DNA of 64,000 nt, from contig OZ024809.1 of NCBI GenBank assembly GCA_964017045.1, positions 23,001,618 through 23,065,617 on the forward strand. Reading direction: 5' to 3'. Positions 12,101 through 21,236 of the stretch are shown piece after piece (within the stretch, counting starts at the first letter, position 1; each line of letters begins with the position of its first letter). The notes beneath the pieces are model-generated. The model was not told the DNA's origin and made no database searches. It was given only the letters and a program-made list of their open reading frames with translations. This stretch comes from Omphiscola glabra. Taxonomy: Eukaryota > Mollusca > Gastropoda > Lymnaeidae. Position numbers and translations under genes: made by a program.

Positions 12101-15100
12101 TTCAGTATAAAATTATGGTATTTTTTTAAAAAATAGAAGAATGATGGAAATCCGCCCCGAGCTTAGAAGTCAGTGGCGTGTGACGTCCAAAATGTAGTGG
12201 ATCTCTCATTTTCATAATCCGGGTGTTCACTCTCTTTTGAACATGGCCAAAAGTTATGGGTATAAAAAAAAAATACATTTTTTTCAAAATGTTTTTAAAA
12301 GGTAAACAAAGCGTAATCTTTCGAATAATGGATGTTTCTAGTCTTGTGAGATGCTTGAATTTAATCCGACTGCATGAAAACTCATTCGGGGATGCTATGA
12401 AACAAAATTGCGTGTTCATTATACGCTTTTATGAAAATTGTTATAAAAACTTCAACTGTATAGGCTAGGGTAAAAACTATATTCCGACTCCCTGCTACAT
12501 TCGCGCCACCTAACGACCAGCCCAACGCTTTTCATAACTGTATTTAACATAATTTTTAAAAGAAAGATTTAAAAAAAACAACATTTTATAATATACATCA
12601 AACCCCACGACTCCGCCCCTGTCATCTTGTAACAATCATCAGTAAATGCAATGTAACATTTGAGATTTGTTTTGAAAAATCGGGACTTATAATCCTTTCA
12701 ACAGAATGATATTTTCAACACTGCTTGTTTAAAAAATATATATATATTAAAACAAGCATTTTCAAGTCAGTATAGAAAACACGTGTAGATATCTACGAGG
12801 CTGTATGTTCATGTAGGTTCATGTATGTTCATGTATGTTCATGTATGTTCATGTAGGTTCATGTTTGCTCATGTATGATCGTGTAGGTTCATGTATACGT
12901 AGGTTCATGTATGTTCTATTCAAGCGAAGGTTGAACTTTGAGCCTCCATGGTGCGCTAGAACACAACAACACCAATTCGAAAACAAAAATAAAAAGCTAT
13001 TTCTAGAATCACACCCCGACCATTTGTGTGTGGCTGTGTGTGTGTGTGTGTGTGTTGGAGGGTGTTATATTCATTCAATTCCACGCCAAAATATACGTAG
13101 GGCGTGTCTTTGTTATTTACCGCATCACCGAACCGCGAGTCCGCCCTTCGAAAGAGTCCGCCCTCGAAAGCGATAAAGTGCACATCGGTATTATCACAAA
13201 CAAAGTGTCGATCACCAGGGAAGAACACCCTCTTTATATGCCATCTCCTCGCATAGTTTTGTTTGTCAGGGCAGGAGAGACATATGATAAGTTAATGGCC
13301 AACAGGGGCAACTAGAAGCAGCCTGAGGCAACAAGAGGCGAATAGAGGCAACAAGAGACTACTAGAGGCAACTATAGGCAGCTGGAGGAAAAAATAGGCA
13401 AATAGATCTAAAACTGTTTTTGCTTTATGTTTTGGGGGATGAGGGTAGTAATATTAAATAGATTTAGAGGTCAAATGTCGCTAATGATTTAGGGACGTTG
13501 GTCATATATTAATGCTTTAAAAGACGCAAGAAGTAGTGGACGGTGGTCTTAGAGAAAATGCTGTCAAATACGCAAGAAGTTGTGGACGGTGGTCTTAGAG
13601 TCAATGCTGTAACATGGTTGCTGTAAAGTATCACAAAGGAAAAGTTGGTTGTTGTAACAAAGATATAAGCAAGAAAATCATGATTACTACATATATGTGA
13701 CGAATCCTTGACGTCCAATGTAATCCCAATGACGTCCCAATGACGTCCAATGACATCCCAATGACGTCCCAATGACGTCCCAATGACATCCAAATGACGT
13801 CCCAATGACGTCCCAATGACGTCCCAATGAAATTCTACGGACCAGAAAAGAAGTAAGGGTCAAATATCGTATTGGCTTGGGGCCACGTTTCTTCACAACC
13901 TGGAGGGAAAGGTCCTATACATGGGTCCTATACATGGGTCCTATACATGGGTCCTATACATGGGTCCTATACATGGGTCCTATACATGGGTCCTATACAT
14001 GGGTCCTATACACGGGTCATATACACGGGTCCTATACATGGGTCCTATACATGGGTCTTATACATGGGTCCTATACATGGGTCCTATACATGGGTCCTAT
14101 ACATGGGTCCTATACATGGGTCCTATACACGGGTCCTATACATGGGTCCTATACATGGGTCCTATACACGGGTCCTATACATGGGTCCTATACATGGGTA
14201 CTATACATGGGTCCTATACATGGGTCCTATACATGGGTCCTATACATGGGTCCTATACATCGGTCCTATACATGGGTACTATACATGGGTCCTATACATG
14301 GGTCCTATACATGGGTCCTATACATGGGTCCTATACATGGGTCCTATACATGGGTCCTATACATGGGTCCTATACATGGGTCCTATACATGGGTCCTATA
14401 CATGGGTCCTATACATGGGTCCTATACACGGGTCCTATACATGGGTCCTATACATGGGTACTATACATGGGTCCTATACATGGGTCCTATACATGGGTCC
14501 TATACATGGGTCCTATACATCTCCGACAGAGAAAAATAATAGAATATTCGTAGTGCAATTGTGGACTTTAGAAATAGAACTATCAGACTCAGGTGGAGGC
14601 AACTTTTAAACTTATGGATAATTGTCAGAAAGACTCGGGAAATGCTTTCATGGACTCTAAGGATAATTATCATATAGAAATGGAATTGTTGCATAGACTT
14701 TGGGAAATGATACCAAATGGAATTATAATTGTTGCATAGACCTTAGGGAACGATATCAAATGGAATTAGAATTGTTGCATAGACCTTAGGGAACGATATC
14801 ACATATAATTGGAATTGTTGCATAGAACTTAGGGAACAATATCGCATAGAATTGGAATTGTTGCATATTAATCTAGTTAACAGTGCACATTTATGTTGTT
14901 AACCATTTAGATTAATGTAGTTAACAGTTCAGATTCATCTAGTTAACAATTCATGTAAATGAAGTATTCACATCAGTTAACAAAGTCCTACCTCAAGTCC
15001 AGCCAATGTCCCAAACGACCTCCCGTTGAGTGACCGCTTGAGATTGCTGTCGATGAAATCAGGATCGCCGTCCTCGTTGACCTGACGACACCGGTCTGGA

Positions 15101-18100
15101 TCTTGACAGAACATCTCGACGTTGTCGTCCAGGTACCAGCTCATGTTCTCATCCCAGATCATGTCCAGCAGGGGGAGCTCCACATCAACATCTTTTCTGT
15201 TGTTGTCTTCGTTGAGGACGCCTGGGTGATCGAGGGAAGACGATGTTAGCTTTGTTGACACGCGTGACAATAGGACATGCTTAGTGTTTAAGTTAAACAA
15301 GCCAATTTTAATGCATAGAAAATTAAGTTATGCGATAGGTATTATTAGAAAGGCGTTTTTTAAAGCTGTTTCATGCGTAAGACACTGTTAGTAGGACAAG
15401 AGTGACGCATGGGACTCGAACTTTGTAAGCATTGTAAGGAAAAACTTAAGCATAAAACATAAGCACTATATTAGCAGACGGCAGTTGCAGATCCTCATTT
15501 CTTACCTCGTTTGCAAGTGATGATCAGACCAAACAGACCGCTGAACACATCCTTGATGGAGTTGACATGGGAGTGGTACGCCCAGGGGAGGCAAGAGGGG
15601 TCATCGTCTGTAGGCGCGTCACTCTCGGTCACATTCCATTCGTAGACAGTCTTATCTCCCGCTGGGACACGGTCGTTGCGCTTCTGGTCGTCTGCAATAC
15701 CGTCCAGGTAAAGGGCTCCTGGTGGGGTTTATAAGAGACCATGAGCAGTGGCGTAGCTTTTCATAGCGCCGCTTGGCGTGGGCCAAGATTTTTTCATCCA
15801 CTACCCCCCATGTAAAAAACTATGCGGTTGGCCCAAAATGTCAGAAATCCATATAGAAAAAATGTGCCGCAGGGGGTGAAACTCTTCCTCCGCCATCTTC
15901 TCAGTGACGATTAGGTTCCAAAAATATAATACTGAAGTCAGTTTAAGGGTTAGATTGTTGCAGCCTAAACTGGTTGCTTGTATTTATAATTTTCAATGGA
16001 GCTCATGGAAGAGACAACATGCAAAAGTTTGTTTCATTTATTGTGCAACTTTTCTTAATTAACTTCACGCAATTTAAAACATGATCTTATAATGCTGAGC
16101 ATAAACATCTGACCTGATGGTGATTCTTTAGATCTAATAAAAAAAACATATGAGGTTTACGGTAACCACTATGGGATCTTGGCTATATGTTAGGTGTAAG
16201 GTCAGCACTGGACCGTTTATTATTCGCTATATGTTAGCCGTAATGTAAACACTGGACTGTGTTCTTGGCTATGGATGAATTCACCTTGGAGAGAGTGGAC
16301 TTACGATAACGCTGGTATGGCGCCACAGATGGGGGTGAGGGCATGGGGTATGGTGTATCTCAGAACACACCCCCACACACTTGTGTAGCTTTCACAAGTT
16401 TGTTACCAAATGAACGGTCTCTCTTCGAAGATGAACGGTCTCTCTTCGAAGATGAACGGTCTCTCTTCGAAGATGAACGGTCTCTCTTCGAAGATGAACG
16501 GTCTCTCTTCGAAGATAAACGGTCTCTCTTCGAAGATAAACGGTCTCTCTTCGAAGATAAATGGTCTCTCTTCGAAGATAAATGGTCTCTCTTCGAAGAT
16601 GAACGGTCTCTCTTCGAAGGTAAACGATCTGTTTTGCTTACCTTCGGAGCTCTTCAAGTAGAAAACCCCATGGGGGTGGATGGAATACTCTCGGGAGCAG
16701 TTGTTGAAGAAATGAACGTGTATGACGTCACACACTTCGGCTTTCAAGATCGGCCCCAGGATCCCGTGCTTGGCTGGCTTCGGTTTCAGCGTGGTGAAGG
16801 TGTCATCAGTGTATTCGAAGTAAAGAGCTTTCTTGTAGACGCTGCCGACTCTATTCGATCCTGCCCGTAAATAGTTATCTGCCTCCCTGGCGGTATAGAA
16901 GAAGAACTCTTTAAGAGGGGAAATAGTCGTGACAAATGGGGTGGGGGAGGGCAAGGTATGGGTACGTTACCCAACATTCCAATAGTCGACATTAAAGCAC
17001 TTAGTATCTGTTAATAAAAATAAAAATCAGTGGGGATTTGTGACAAAGACATTGGAAAGATTTCATTTGTGTTCAAAAGGCGAGGCAGCTTTGTGTGGAA
17101 TGAGTTGAATGTTTTGAATTTGTTGAATGTGCTGAATCAGTTGAATGTGCTGAATCAGTTGAATGTGTTAAATGAGTTGAATGTATTGAATGTGCTGAAT
17201 TAGTTGAATGTGTTAAATTTTGTTTAGTCAATGAAGTCGATAAAATACTCGACCTAAACATAAACGACCTGTGAGTTTTATTTCATCCATAGACGAGAAA
17301 GTCCTTAACTAATCTCAATATCTTCTTAAAACCAACTCAAAATGGTACTAAATTTAGGACTGCGTTCAAGCCGTTTGGAGGAAATAGTGGAACAATGTAT
17401 GTGGAAGCGTGAAATAGAATGAAAGGACAATCAAATAAGAACGTTTCGGCTAAGAGCCTTCCTCGGCAGACATTAAAAAATGAAGAAACAATAAGAAATA
17501 GAGAGTAGTTCACAAACTTTAAGTGTTCGCCATTTATATACAACTTTTCAACGACAGTAGTTTAGTGAATAAGCTACAAACAGATCTTCCAACACTACCC
17601 CGACAACTAATATGAACTTAGGGAACGATGTCTTAATGTAAATGCTCTGATTGCGGCAATCTGTTCCTGTTATCGTGTTTAACTTAACGTTCTCAACCTA
17701 TCAGTGAAAGAAAATACTGGTAGAAACAATAGCTCGTTTTTACTGCTTAATTCCTCTTGCAATTCTTTATGGTGAAGTCTGTAACGGATATATCCTGTAA
17801 TCCAAGCTTTTTTTTGGGGGGCAGTGAATCTCAAATAAATAATTTTAAAGTCTTAACAGAGCTTCAGTTTTTAATAAAAATTGAACCGAAACCAAAATAA
17901 AAAAACAAGTGTCCGCTATTAGAATGATTGAACCCTTGACACTCACAATATTATTATTATTATTAGTAGTTGTCTTATATAGCGCGGTACCCCAGCCTAG
18001 GGCTAGGCTCACCGCGCTGTACATAAAAATATTAGAAAAAAGAGACATAATCGTGACAATAACATAAAATACATTTATGTAATAAAGAACAGCTGTATAA

Positions 18101-18680
18101 AGACAAAACAAAAACTAATGCATATTCACCCCATCCACCCCAGAACTATTACATGACAAGCCATGGACGGCGGCCAGCAGCATCGTTTATCGGTCAGATG
18201 TGGGGAATCAGTCGGGGTAGTAGAGTTTAAAGAGATGTGTTTCGAGTGCAGTTTTGAAGGCTGTGATAGTTGATATATTGCGGATGTGTAGTGGAAGTAT
18301 ACGAGACTTCGGCTAACCAACTTAACTAGGTTGAGATTATTATTTTAATCATGGGATAACCGAAAAGTTAATATCAGTTTGCACCTGAAATTGTTGAAAC
18401 AGTTATCATCAGTGCCAACCAGTGCCAAAGTTTAATAACGGGTATTTTAATTTAAAAAACCCATCTGCATCACTTACATTCTCTTGCAACCCTGACCTAC
18501 GGAAACTGAATTAAACAGTACTTACCCGAGTTCATTGTTTCCTAGCTTGCTGGTCCAGTCAGGGGCGTAGTCGTACAAGACCTCATTACATGCCAAGTAG
18601 TAGGTCCTTAACTTGCCGTGTGTCCGGGTCAGTACCAAGAGAAAAACTAAAACCAGATACTGGACCGGAAGGAGGCGCAT
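1..18680 (-). CDS. MCO-2: ceruloplasmin/hephaestin-like multicopper oxidase gene, 3' part outside the window
   Basis: Exons, minus strand: 18680-18526, 16886-16642, 15718-15506, 15221-14992, 9307-9201, 8123-8017, 7076-6911, 6325-6182, 5287-5037, 2464-2259, 1305-1191, 578-366 and 197-1 (cut). About 783 codons are visible: signal peptide, domains 1-4 and the opening of domain 5. Exon lengths equal those of MCO-1 except exon 8 (144 against 123 nt), with identical phases, so this is a tandem paralogue. SIHPHG and YHSHVN in domain 1 keep the first trinuclear ligands. The domain-2 and domain-4 type-1 Cys/His are absent, as in MCO-1. Domain 6 lies outside, so catalytic competence cannot be judged here. 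Distinctive points are two extra cysteines in domain 1 (EVCDVI, FNNCSR) and a basic RKRR-containing linker in exon 8. Confidence 0.9.
366..578 (-). CDS. MCO-2 exon 12 (domain 4)
   Basis: Encodes [38 protein letters not shown] and [19 protein letters not shown]. Acceptor TTTCAG, donor ATAG/GTATAA. 213 nt, as in MCO-1. Confidence 0.9.
875..1107. mobile_element. MITE with long perfect terminal inverted repeats
   Basis: The 26-bp arms at 875-900 and 1082-1107 are exact reverse complements (AGTGTCTACACGTCCGG then CGACCGGAC). Similarity continues inward about 20 bp more (GCGGGAGATATAC / GTATATCTGCCGC). The flanks share TTACAAA. Superfamily not assigned. Confidence 0.8.
1191..1305 (-). CDS. MCO-2 exon 11 (domain 3/4 junction)
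   Basis: Encodes AKPKELFLLLSIIAESSSL and SEDDLSNMKFC, matching MCO-1 exon 11 in length (115 nt) and phase. Acceptor TTTCCAG, donor TTCT/GTAAGT. Found by alignment, because the exon is too short to stand out as an ORF. Confidence 0.88.
1800..1865 (+). repeat. 'GCGCAGTTATCGGGAAT' repeat, short copy
   Basis: CACCAAACGCACTTGCGATA, then CATTTAGCGCAGTTATCGGG, in the same order as 48695-48765. MCO-2 intron 10. Confidence 0.5.
2259..2464 (-). CDS. MCO-2 exon 10 (domain 3)
   Basis: Encodes [31 protein letters not shown] and [18 protein letters not shown]. Acceptor ATCTAG, donor GAGCT/GTAAGT. 206 nt, about 85% DNA identity to MCO-1 exon 10 by eye. Confidence 0.9.
2607..2803. mobile_element. SPIN-like hAT MITE
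   Basis: Reverse-oriented copy: CTTTCTAATGCCGCGACCCT near the left end, GCGACCCACAGGTTGAGAAC at the right. The 8-bp direct repeat ATCTAAGG flanks it at 2599-2606 and 2804-2811. Lies in MCO-2 intron 9. Confidence 0.82.
2824..3025 (+). repeat. degenerate GCGCACA/CAATTGC array, forward arm
   Basis: Irregularly spaced GCGCACA..CAATTGC units (about 15-20 bp). The reverse motif set occurs at 3735-3870 (GTGCGC, TTCGTGTGCGCATATTT). The two form a loose inverted pair around 0.7 kb. Confidence 0.5.
3473..3523. mobile_element. 51-bp minimal SPIN-like derivative with perfect 8-bp TSD
   Basis: Only the two terminal regions remain (CAGCGGTTCTCAACCTGTGG joined to AGGAAGGTTGAGAACCACTG), flanked by CCATAGAC at 3465-3472 and 3524-3531. 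The intact target duplication implies either transposition in this tiny form or internal loss after insertion. Confidence 0.8.
3735..3870 (-). repeat. degenerate GTGCGC array, reverse arm
   Basis: TGTGCGCGTTTTTCGTGTGC and related units, opposite in sense to 2824-3025. It abuts the piggyBac-like element at 3873. Confidence 0.5.
3877..4545 (+). mobile_element. piggyBac-like remnant with TTAA duplication
   Basis: TTAA at 3873-3876 and 4546-4549 bracket 14-bp inverted repeats CTCTTTCGCTGCGG / CCGCAGCGAAAGAG. Inside, from about 4090, a plus-strand reading (MATLGPS, then FDSEDDLHLDQAHDSDSSSF) resembles the acidic N-terminus of piggyBac transposases before breaking up. 669 bp, non-autonomous. Confidence 0.7.
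5037..5287 (-). CDS. MCO-2 exon 9 (domain 3)
   Basis: Begins HPDFYRRRNRNVL after the acceptor TACCCAG, then [19 protein letters not shown] through [17 protein letters not shown]. 251 nt as in MCO-1. The first 16 codons differ strongly from MCO-1 while the rest is nearly identical in DNA. Confidence 0.88.
5477..5629. mobile_element. partial CAGTGGCGTAG-family MITE
   Basis: The right end CCTACGCCACTG is clear, preceded by the G/C-rich block of this family. The left end near CTAGGGGCCGTTC is degraded. Confidence 0.4.
6079..6148. repeat. ~70-bp poly(A) tract in MCO-2 intron 8
   Basis: Uninterrupted A run ending about 34 bp from the exon 8 donor; on the transcribed strand it is poly(U). No retroelement body was recognised beside it, so it may be slippage expansion or the tail of an old insertion. 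Confidence 0.9.
6182..6325 (-). CDS. MCO-2 exon 8 (basic domain 3 linker with RKRR)
   Basis: Encodes SQTSPGGYNPRKRRSVNP, a very Arg-rich stretch, then GFLNWYRIHQS. Splicing is clean (TTGCAG acceptor, CGAG/GTAAGT donor) and the phase fits. It is seven codons longer than the MCO-1 exon and unrelated in composition until the WxRIH end. RKRR/S fits a furin-type cleavage site. Confidence 0.8.
6911..7076 (-). CDS. MCO-2 exon 7 (end of domain 2, start of domain 3)
   Basis: Encodes GTWATYQVNECNANQPPKR and RQYYLAVEETNWDYAPSGR. Acceptor GCAG/AGGG, donor CGAG/GTGAGG. 166 nt. Confidence 0.88.
7538..7862. repeat. CA/CAAA-rich microsatellite
   Basis: About 325 bp of ACAC with interspersed AACA. The Cys/Val-rich ORF on the minus strand here is an artefact of the repeat. 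MCO-2 intron 6. Confidence 0.95.
8017..8123 (-). CDS. MCO-2 exon 6 (domain 2, lost type-1 site)
   Basis: Encodes GDTVSVYTATFVGAQTTP and GSWRVTDMVGDFEK. The type-1 Cys and His positions of domain 2 are not conserved. 107 nt, donor AAAA/GTGGGT. Confidence 0.87.
9201..9307 (-). CDS. MCO-2 exon 5 (domain 2)
   Basis: Encodes [19 protein letters not shown] and [17 protein letters not shown], almost the same protein as MCO-1 exon 5 although the DNA is about 87% identical by eye. 107 nt, donor AGAG/GTGGGT. Confidence 0.9.
9780..9965 (-). pseudogene. LINE C-terminal fragment with internal 24-bp repeat
   Basis: The minus strand gives WKDMVEQARALHRL after three extra copies of WKAMGRSE, equivalent to RSEWKEVVSQAKALNGL at 59.1 kb. 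The 24-bp repeat (CTTTCCATTCAGACCGACC plus CATGG) is a local expansion of the LINE sequence. Confidence 0.6.
10915..11145. repeat. 36-37-bp minisatellite, ~6 copies
   Basis: Unit AGTGATACAGTGGCGTGTCT followed by AAATATAAGGAGACAAA. MCO-2 intron 4. Confidence 0.9.
11711..11920. mobile_element. SPIN-like hAT MITE (older copy)
   Basis: CAGCGGTTCTGAACCTGTGG to AGGAAGGTTGAGAACCACTG with the family interior. Flanking 8-mers (ACCCACAC, CCCCCAAA) are not a clear duplication. Lies in MCO-2 intron 4. Confidence 0.75.
12800..12920. repeat. 10-bp GTTCATGTAT array
   Basis: Repeats of GTTCATGTAT/GTTCATGTAG with some imperfect units. Confidence 0.9.
12950..13290. other. open, codon-like segment of unknown nature in MCO-2 intron 4
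   Basis: Both strands are open over about 250 bp: minus reads VFFPGDRHFVCDNTDVHFI, plus reads YRITEPRVRPSKESALESD. A TG microsatellite (13027-13055) interrupts it. Composition is less AT-rich than its surroundings. It matches no domain I know. Confidence 0.3.
13300..13400. repeat. degenerate GAGGCAACTA array
   Basis: Irregular copies of AGAGGCAAC and AGAGGCAACTA, about 8-9 units. Confidence 0.7.
13715..13835. repeat. 11-12-bp CCAATGACGTCC array
   Basis: About ten units of CCAATGACGTC. Each contains TGACGTC, a CRE-like octamer core, but a simple repeat origin is sufficient. Confidence 0.9.
13912..14521. repeat. 13-bp GGGTCCTATACAT minisatellite, ~46 copies
   Basis: Highly uniform; variants are GGGTACTATACAT and GGGTCCTATACAC. 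The period is not a multiple of three, so all three plus frames stay open and give spurious ORFs of over 200 codons. MCO-2 intron 4, about 0.5 kb beyond the exon 4 donor. Confidence 0.97.
14680..14870. repeat. ~43-bp minisatellite, 4 copies
   Basis: Unit AATTGTTGCATAGACCTTAG followed by GGAACGATATCACATGG, adjacent to GTTAACAGT repeats that reach 14960. Confidence 0.85.
14992..15221 (-). CDS. MCO-2 exon 4 (domain 1/2 junction)
   Basis: Encodes [19 protein letters not shown] and [19 protein letters not shown], ending GTLAGLE before GTAGGA. 230 nt, as in MCO-1. Intron 4, which follows, is the largest visible in this gene (about 5.7 kb) and carries many minisatellites. Confidence 0.9.
15506..15718 (-). 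CDS. MCO-2 exon 3 (domain 1, second trinuclear His pair)
   Basis: Encodes GALYLDGIADDQKRNDRVP and LPWAYHSHVNSIKDVFSGL. The HSH pair is conserved. Acceptor CACCAG, donor CGAG/GTAAGA. 213 nt. Confidence 0.9.
15746..15905. mobile_element. partial CAGTGGCGTAG-family MITE
   Basis: Has the left end CAGTGGCGTAGCTTTTCATA and the GGGGGTGAAACTCTTCC interior, but no convincing right terminus. In MCO-2 intron 2, just upstream of exon 3. Confidence 0.45.
16410..16625. repeat. 21-bp minisatellite, 10 copies, against the MCO-2 exon 2 donor
   Basis: Unit TGAACGGTCTCTCTTCGAAG plus A. On the coding strand it reads FEERPFI in frame with exon 2 if the intron is retained. The last unit ends 17-23 bp from the exon. 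Confidence 0.95.
16642..16886 (-). CDS. MCO-2 exon 2 (domain 1, first trinuclear His pair)
   Basis: Encodes NRVGSVYKKALYFEYTDDT through [18 protein letters not shown]. The acceptor CGCCAG at 16886 follows a T/C-rich tract and gives 245 nt, as in MCO-1. The donor GAAG/GTAAGC lies only 17-23 bp from a 21-bp tandem array that continues the reading frame. Confidence 0.88.
17095..17225. repeat. 18-19-bp GTTGAATGTGCTGAATCA array
   Basis: About seven imperfect units in MCO-2 intron 1. Confidence 0.85.
17935..18310. repeat. probable dispersed repeat (TATATAGCGCGGTACCCC type)
   Basis: ATT microsatellite followed by TATATAGCGCGGTACCCCAG, GGCTCACCGCGCTGTACATA and AGTGCAGTTTTGAAGGCTGT. A short GC-rich interval in AT-rich intron 1 of MCO-2; a similar CAGCGC..CACAGCGCTC motif recurs near 60058. 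Assigned from texture rather than from a second full copy. Confidence 0.35.
18526..18680 (-). CDS. MCO-2 exon 1 (start, signal peptide)
   Basis: The ATG at 18680 opens a strongly hydrophobic signal sequence (MRLLPVQYLVLVFLLVL), then RTYYLACNEVLYDYAPDW, the domain-1 opening motif. An in-frame ATG at 18770 would add 30 residues ahead of the hydrophobic core and is disfavoured. 155 nt, donor GG/GTAAGT, phase 2. Confidence 0.87.
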
Positions 18681-18964
18681 TGTTCTGAAGGACAACTTTT
18701 TTCCAGTTGTGCTTATGATGCCCTTCACACCTTTCAAACACAAAGGTAAAATTTCCGTTAGGCCTCCCATATTATGTTAGATTTCATTTATCTTCCTTTA
18801 AACACCCATTTTGACTCATGCCACACAAATACACACACTCTCTCAACGTAGTGCGAAAAATTAAGATAACCGGTTAATGATTATATGAGGTACTTTAACT
18901 TTGATTAGCAATAGTTAATTTCATTATTGGCTATTTCACACTATTAGTGCCCAGCGTGATTTGA

Positions 18965-19135
18965 TTGCTTAGCGTTCAGGTTAGGTTTAGGGATATATTT
19001 TTTAGAAGTTTAGGGATATATTTAGTGTTCAGGTTAGGCTTAGGGATATATTTTTGTAGAAGTTTAGGGATATATTTAGTGTTCAGGTTAGGTTTAGGGA
19101 TAGATTTAGGGCTCAGGTTAGGTGTAGGGATACAT
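18965..19135. repeat. TTAGGGATATATTTAG.GTTCAGG array
   Basis: About five imperfect units rich in TTAGGG-like words, in the MCO-2 5' flank. Not a telomeric repeat, since units are interrupted by ATATATT. Confidence 0.8.
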
Positions 19136-19489
19136 TAAGGAACGTTTTTCATTATTATTTAACGTTTTATTCTTAATTTTACGGATCGCGACAACCAAGA
19201 TGGCGGCCGTGTGAGACATCGCGTTACTAAAAGTGTGAAATTACCTCATTATTAATTAAGATCAACAGAAAACTATAATAGAATCTTCTTCTACAAAAGT
19301 TACGTATGCCTCTTGGCGTTGTTATCGTTATTTATTTGCGTCCTCCATGTTTTAGCATTTTTTAACACTCTTTAAAACGCACCGTTTGCTGGTGTGCAAT
19401 GAATATATCCGCGCGCCGATTCAATTCATCAAGGTCGAGATAGTCACTCGATGTCTCCTAAATACAGAGTTTTTCTTTTGTTTATATTA

Positions 19490-19810
19490 CACTTTCTAAA
19501 CATTCTTACACCATATTATATTCTCTAAACATTCTTACAACATAATATACTCTCTAAATATTCTAACAACATAGGACACGTTTAAACATTCTTACAACAT
19601 ATTACACTTTCTAAACATTCTTAAAACATATTATACTCTCTAATAAATATTCTTACAGCATATGACACTTTTAAACATTCATACAACATATTACACTTTT
19701 TAAAATTCTTACAACATATTATACTCTCTAAACATTCTAACAACATATTATACTTTCTAAACAATGTAACAACATATTATACTTTCTAAACATTCTTACA
19801 ACATTTTAGA
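19490..19810. repeat. ~28-bp CTAAACATTCTTACAACATATTA array, ~11 copies
   Basis: AT-rich units such as CTAAACATTCTTACAACATA plus TTATACTT, intergenic. Confidence 0.9.
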
Positions 19811-20379
19811 AATTACCTGTCGCTGTCAAGAGTGCTGTCAGTGAAGCTTAGCGGTATGTTTGGAGATCCGTAACCAGTACCTTTTACCTAGGATACTATC
19901 ACAGTACAGAAGTACCTGCCATTTCAGACATGCGTATATCGGCTAGCCAATCAAAAGTCTGGAATTCAGTTTGTTCCGGTTCGAGAGATCGCACTTTCTG
20001 TTGGCCTTACATAAACAATTTGGGTGGGGAGGTAATCCTATCCACAAAACCTTTGTCACGCCAAACAGGTTCATTCATCCTCGAGATGAATCAAAGATTC
20101 TCAAATAAATTTTTGGTCGTCCCGGATGAAAATGATTTATTTCAAGTTACAAAAGAAACCATTAGCCATAGCAACTTTATCCTTGCGCGCTCAAAAAAAA
20201 CAATATAACGAATATAATAACAGTTACCGAAATTGTACAATAAGTGATAGTGATAAAAATATTATTGATACACTCCTAAATCTGGGATTTTAGAACCAAT
20301 ATTTTCTTTAAAATGTCATAGAATTATTGGTAAGAATTTTATAAGAGCATTTTATATGTGAATGTATTTTTTTTCAGAT

Positions 20380-20710
20380 TGTGAATGTTCACATGTCTGC
20401 TGGGTGAGATGTGCATATTCACATGTCTACTGGGTGATATGTGAATGTTCACATGTCTGCTGGGTGAGATAAGTGTGTCGTGAACATTAATGTAATTGGG
20501 TTAGTACGTTGACTCGTTGATAGACATTTGCAGACTTCGTGGTCATTTGCAGACTTCGTGGACATTAGCAGATTTCTTGGATATTTGCAGACTTAGTTGA
20601 CATTTGCTGACTTTTTGGTTGACACTTGTAGACTTGTTGGTTGATATTTGTAGACTAGATGGTTGACACATGTAGACTCGTCGGATGATACCTCTAGAAT
20701 TGTTGTTTGA
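20380..20710. repeat. two adjacent minisatellites (30 bp and ~20 bp)
   Basis: 20385-20470: GTGAATGTTCACATGTCTGC then TGGGTGAGAT, three copies, each holding the palindrome-like GTGAATGTTCAC. 20510-20710: GACATTTGCAGACTTGTTG-type units, about nine. Confidence 0.85.
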
Positions 20711-20838
20711 CATTTTTGGGGTTAAAGTATTTCTATGCCTTTATTTTACCTTGACAGAAATGTTGTCTGATTCAATGATGTTAGGGTCACTTTTCTCATG
20801 GTCAGCAATCGTTCCCATGTCTTCGAGACTTAGTTGAA

Positions 20839-21236
20839 ATATAATAAATAATGGGCTAGTCCACTGCTCTGGCATTAAACAGAAACTGGTTCCTCTCCCC
20901 CATAGACAGCGACAAGGCCATAACAGGCAGTTCCAGCTCATACAAGCGAGAAGCCAGTATAGAACCTTTTCATCCCTGCCAAAGACAATCAGAGACTGGA
21001 ACAAGCTTTTAAAAGGAACAGTTGAGGCGACAACGCTTGACTCATTTGCGTCTATTGCCCCAGTCCTTCCAACTCCCAGTGCATGATACCCTCACTAAGT
21101 AACTCTTTCAACCAGGGAAATATCCTCAACACCAGGCACAGAAACATTGCAAATCCCCTCTAGATTCACAGGAGCCAGAATGATCAATAAATTGATCGTG
21201 GGCCCTTAATATATATATATATATAGAAGAAGAAGA
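20839..21236 (+). mobile_element. non-LTR retrotransposon 3' end (jockey/CR1-like ORF2 tail)
   Basis: Reads [19 protein letters not shown] then LDSFASIAPVLPTPSA and a stop, the usual C-terminus of jockey/CR1-type ORF2. The 3' UTR ends ATTGATCGTGGGCCCTTA plus a TA/GAA microsatellite tail. Confidence 0.75.

Noticed and set aside
13715..13835. Cluster of TGACGTC sites as a CREB-type enhancer
   Set aside because: The sites are a by-product of an 11-12-bp tandem repeat; nothing else supports a regulatory role.
13872..14609. Three overlapping plus-strand ORFs of 210-245 codons
   Set aside because: They are the three frames of a 13-bp tandem repeat; a period not divisible by three keeps every frame open. 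No start context, domain or non-repetitive body.
16343..16870. 175-codon plus-strand ORF across MCO-2 exon 2
   Set aside because: Antisense shadow of the exon plus the 21-bp repeat; the minus strand carries the conserved multicopper oxidase motifs and splice sites.
18965..19135. TTAGGG-like words suggesting an interstitial telomere
   Set aside because: The TTAGG(G) words are separated by ATATATTTAG and GTTCAGG; the true unit is a longer AT-rich minisatellite.
19930..20208. 92-codon plus-strand ORF as a small gene
   Set aside because: No recognisable domain, no splice or promoter support, and it sits between minisatellites; left as unexplained intergenic sequence.
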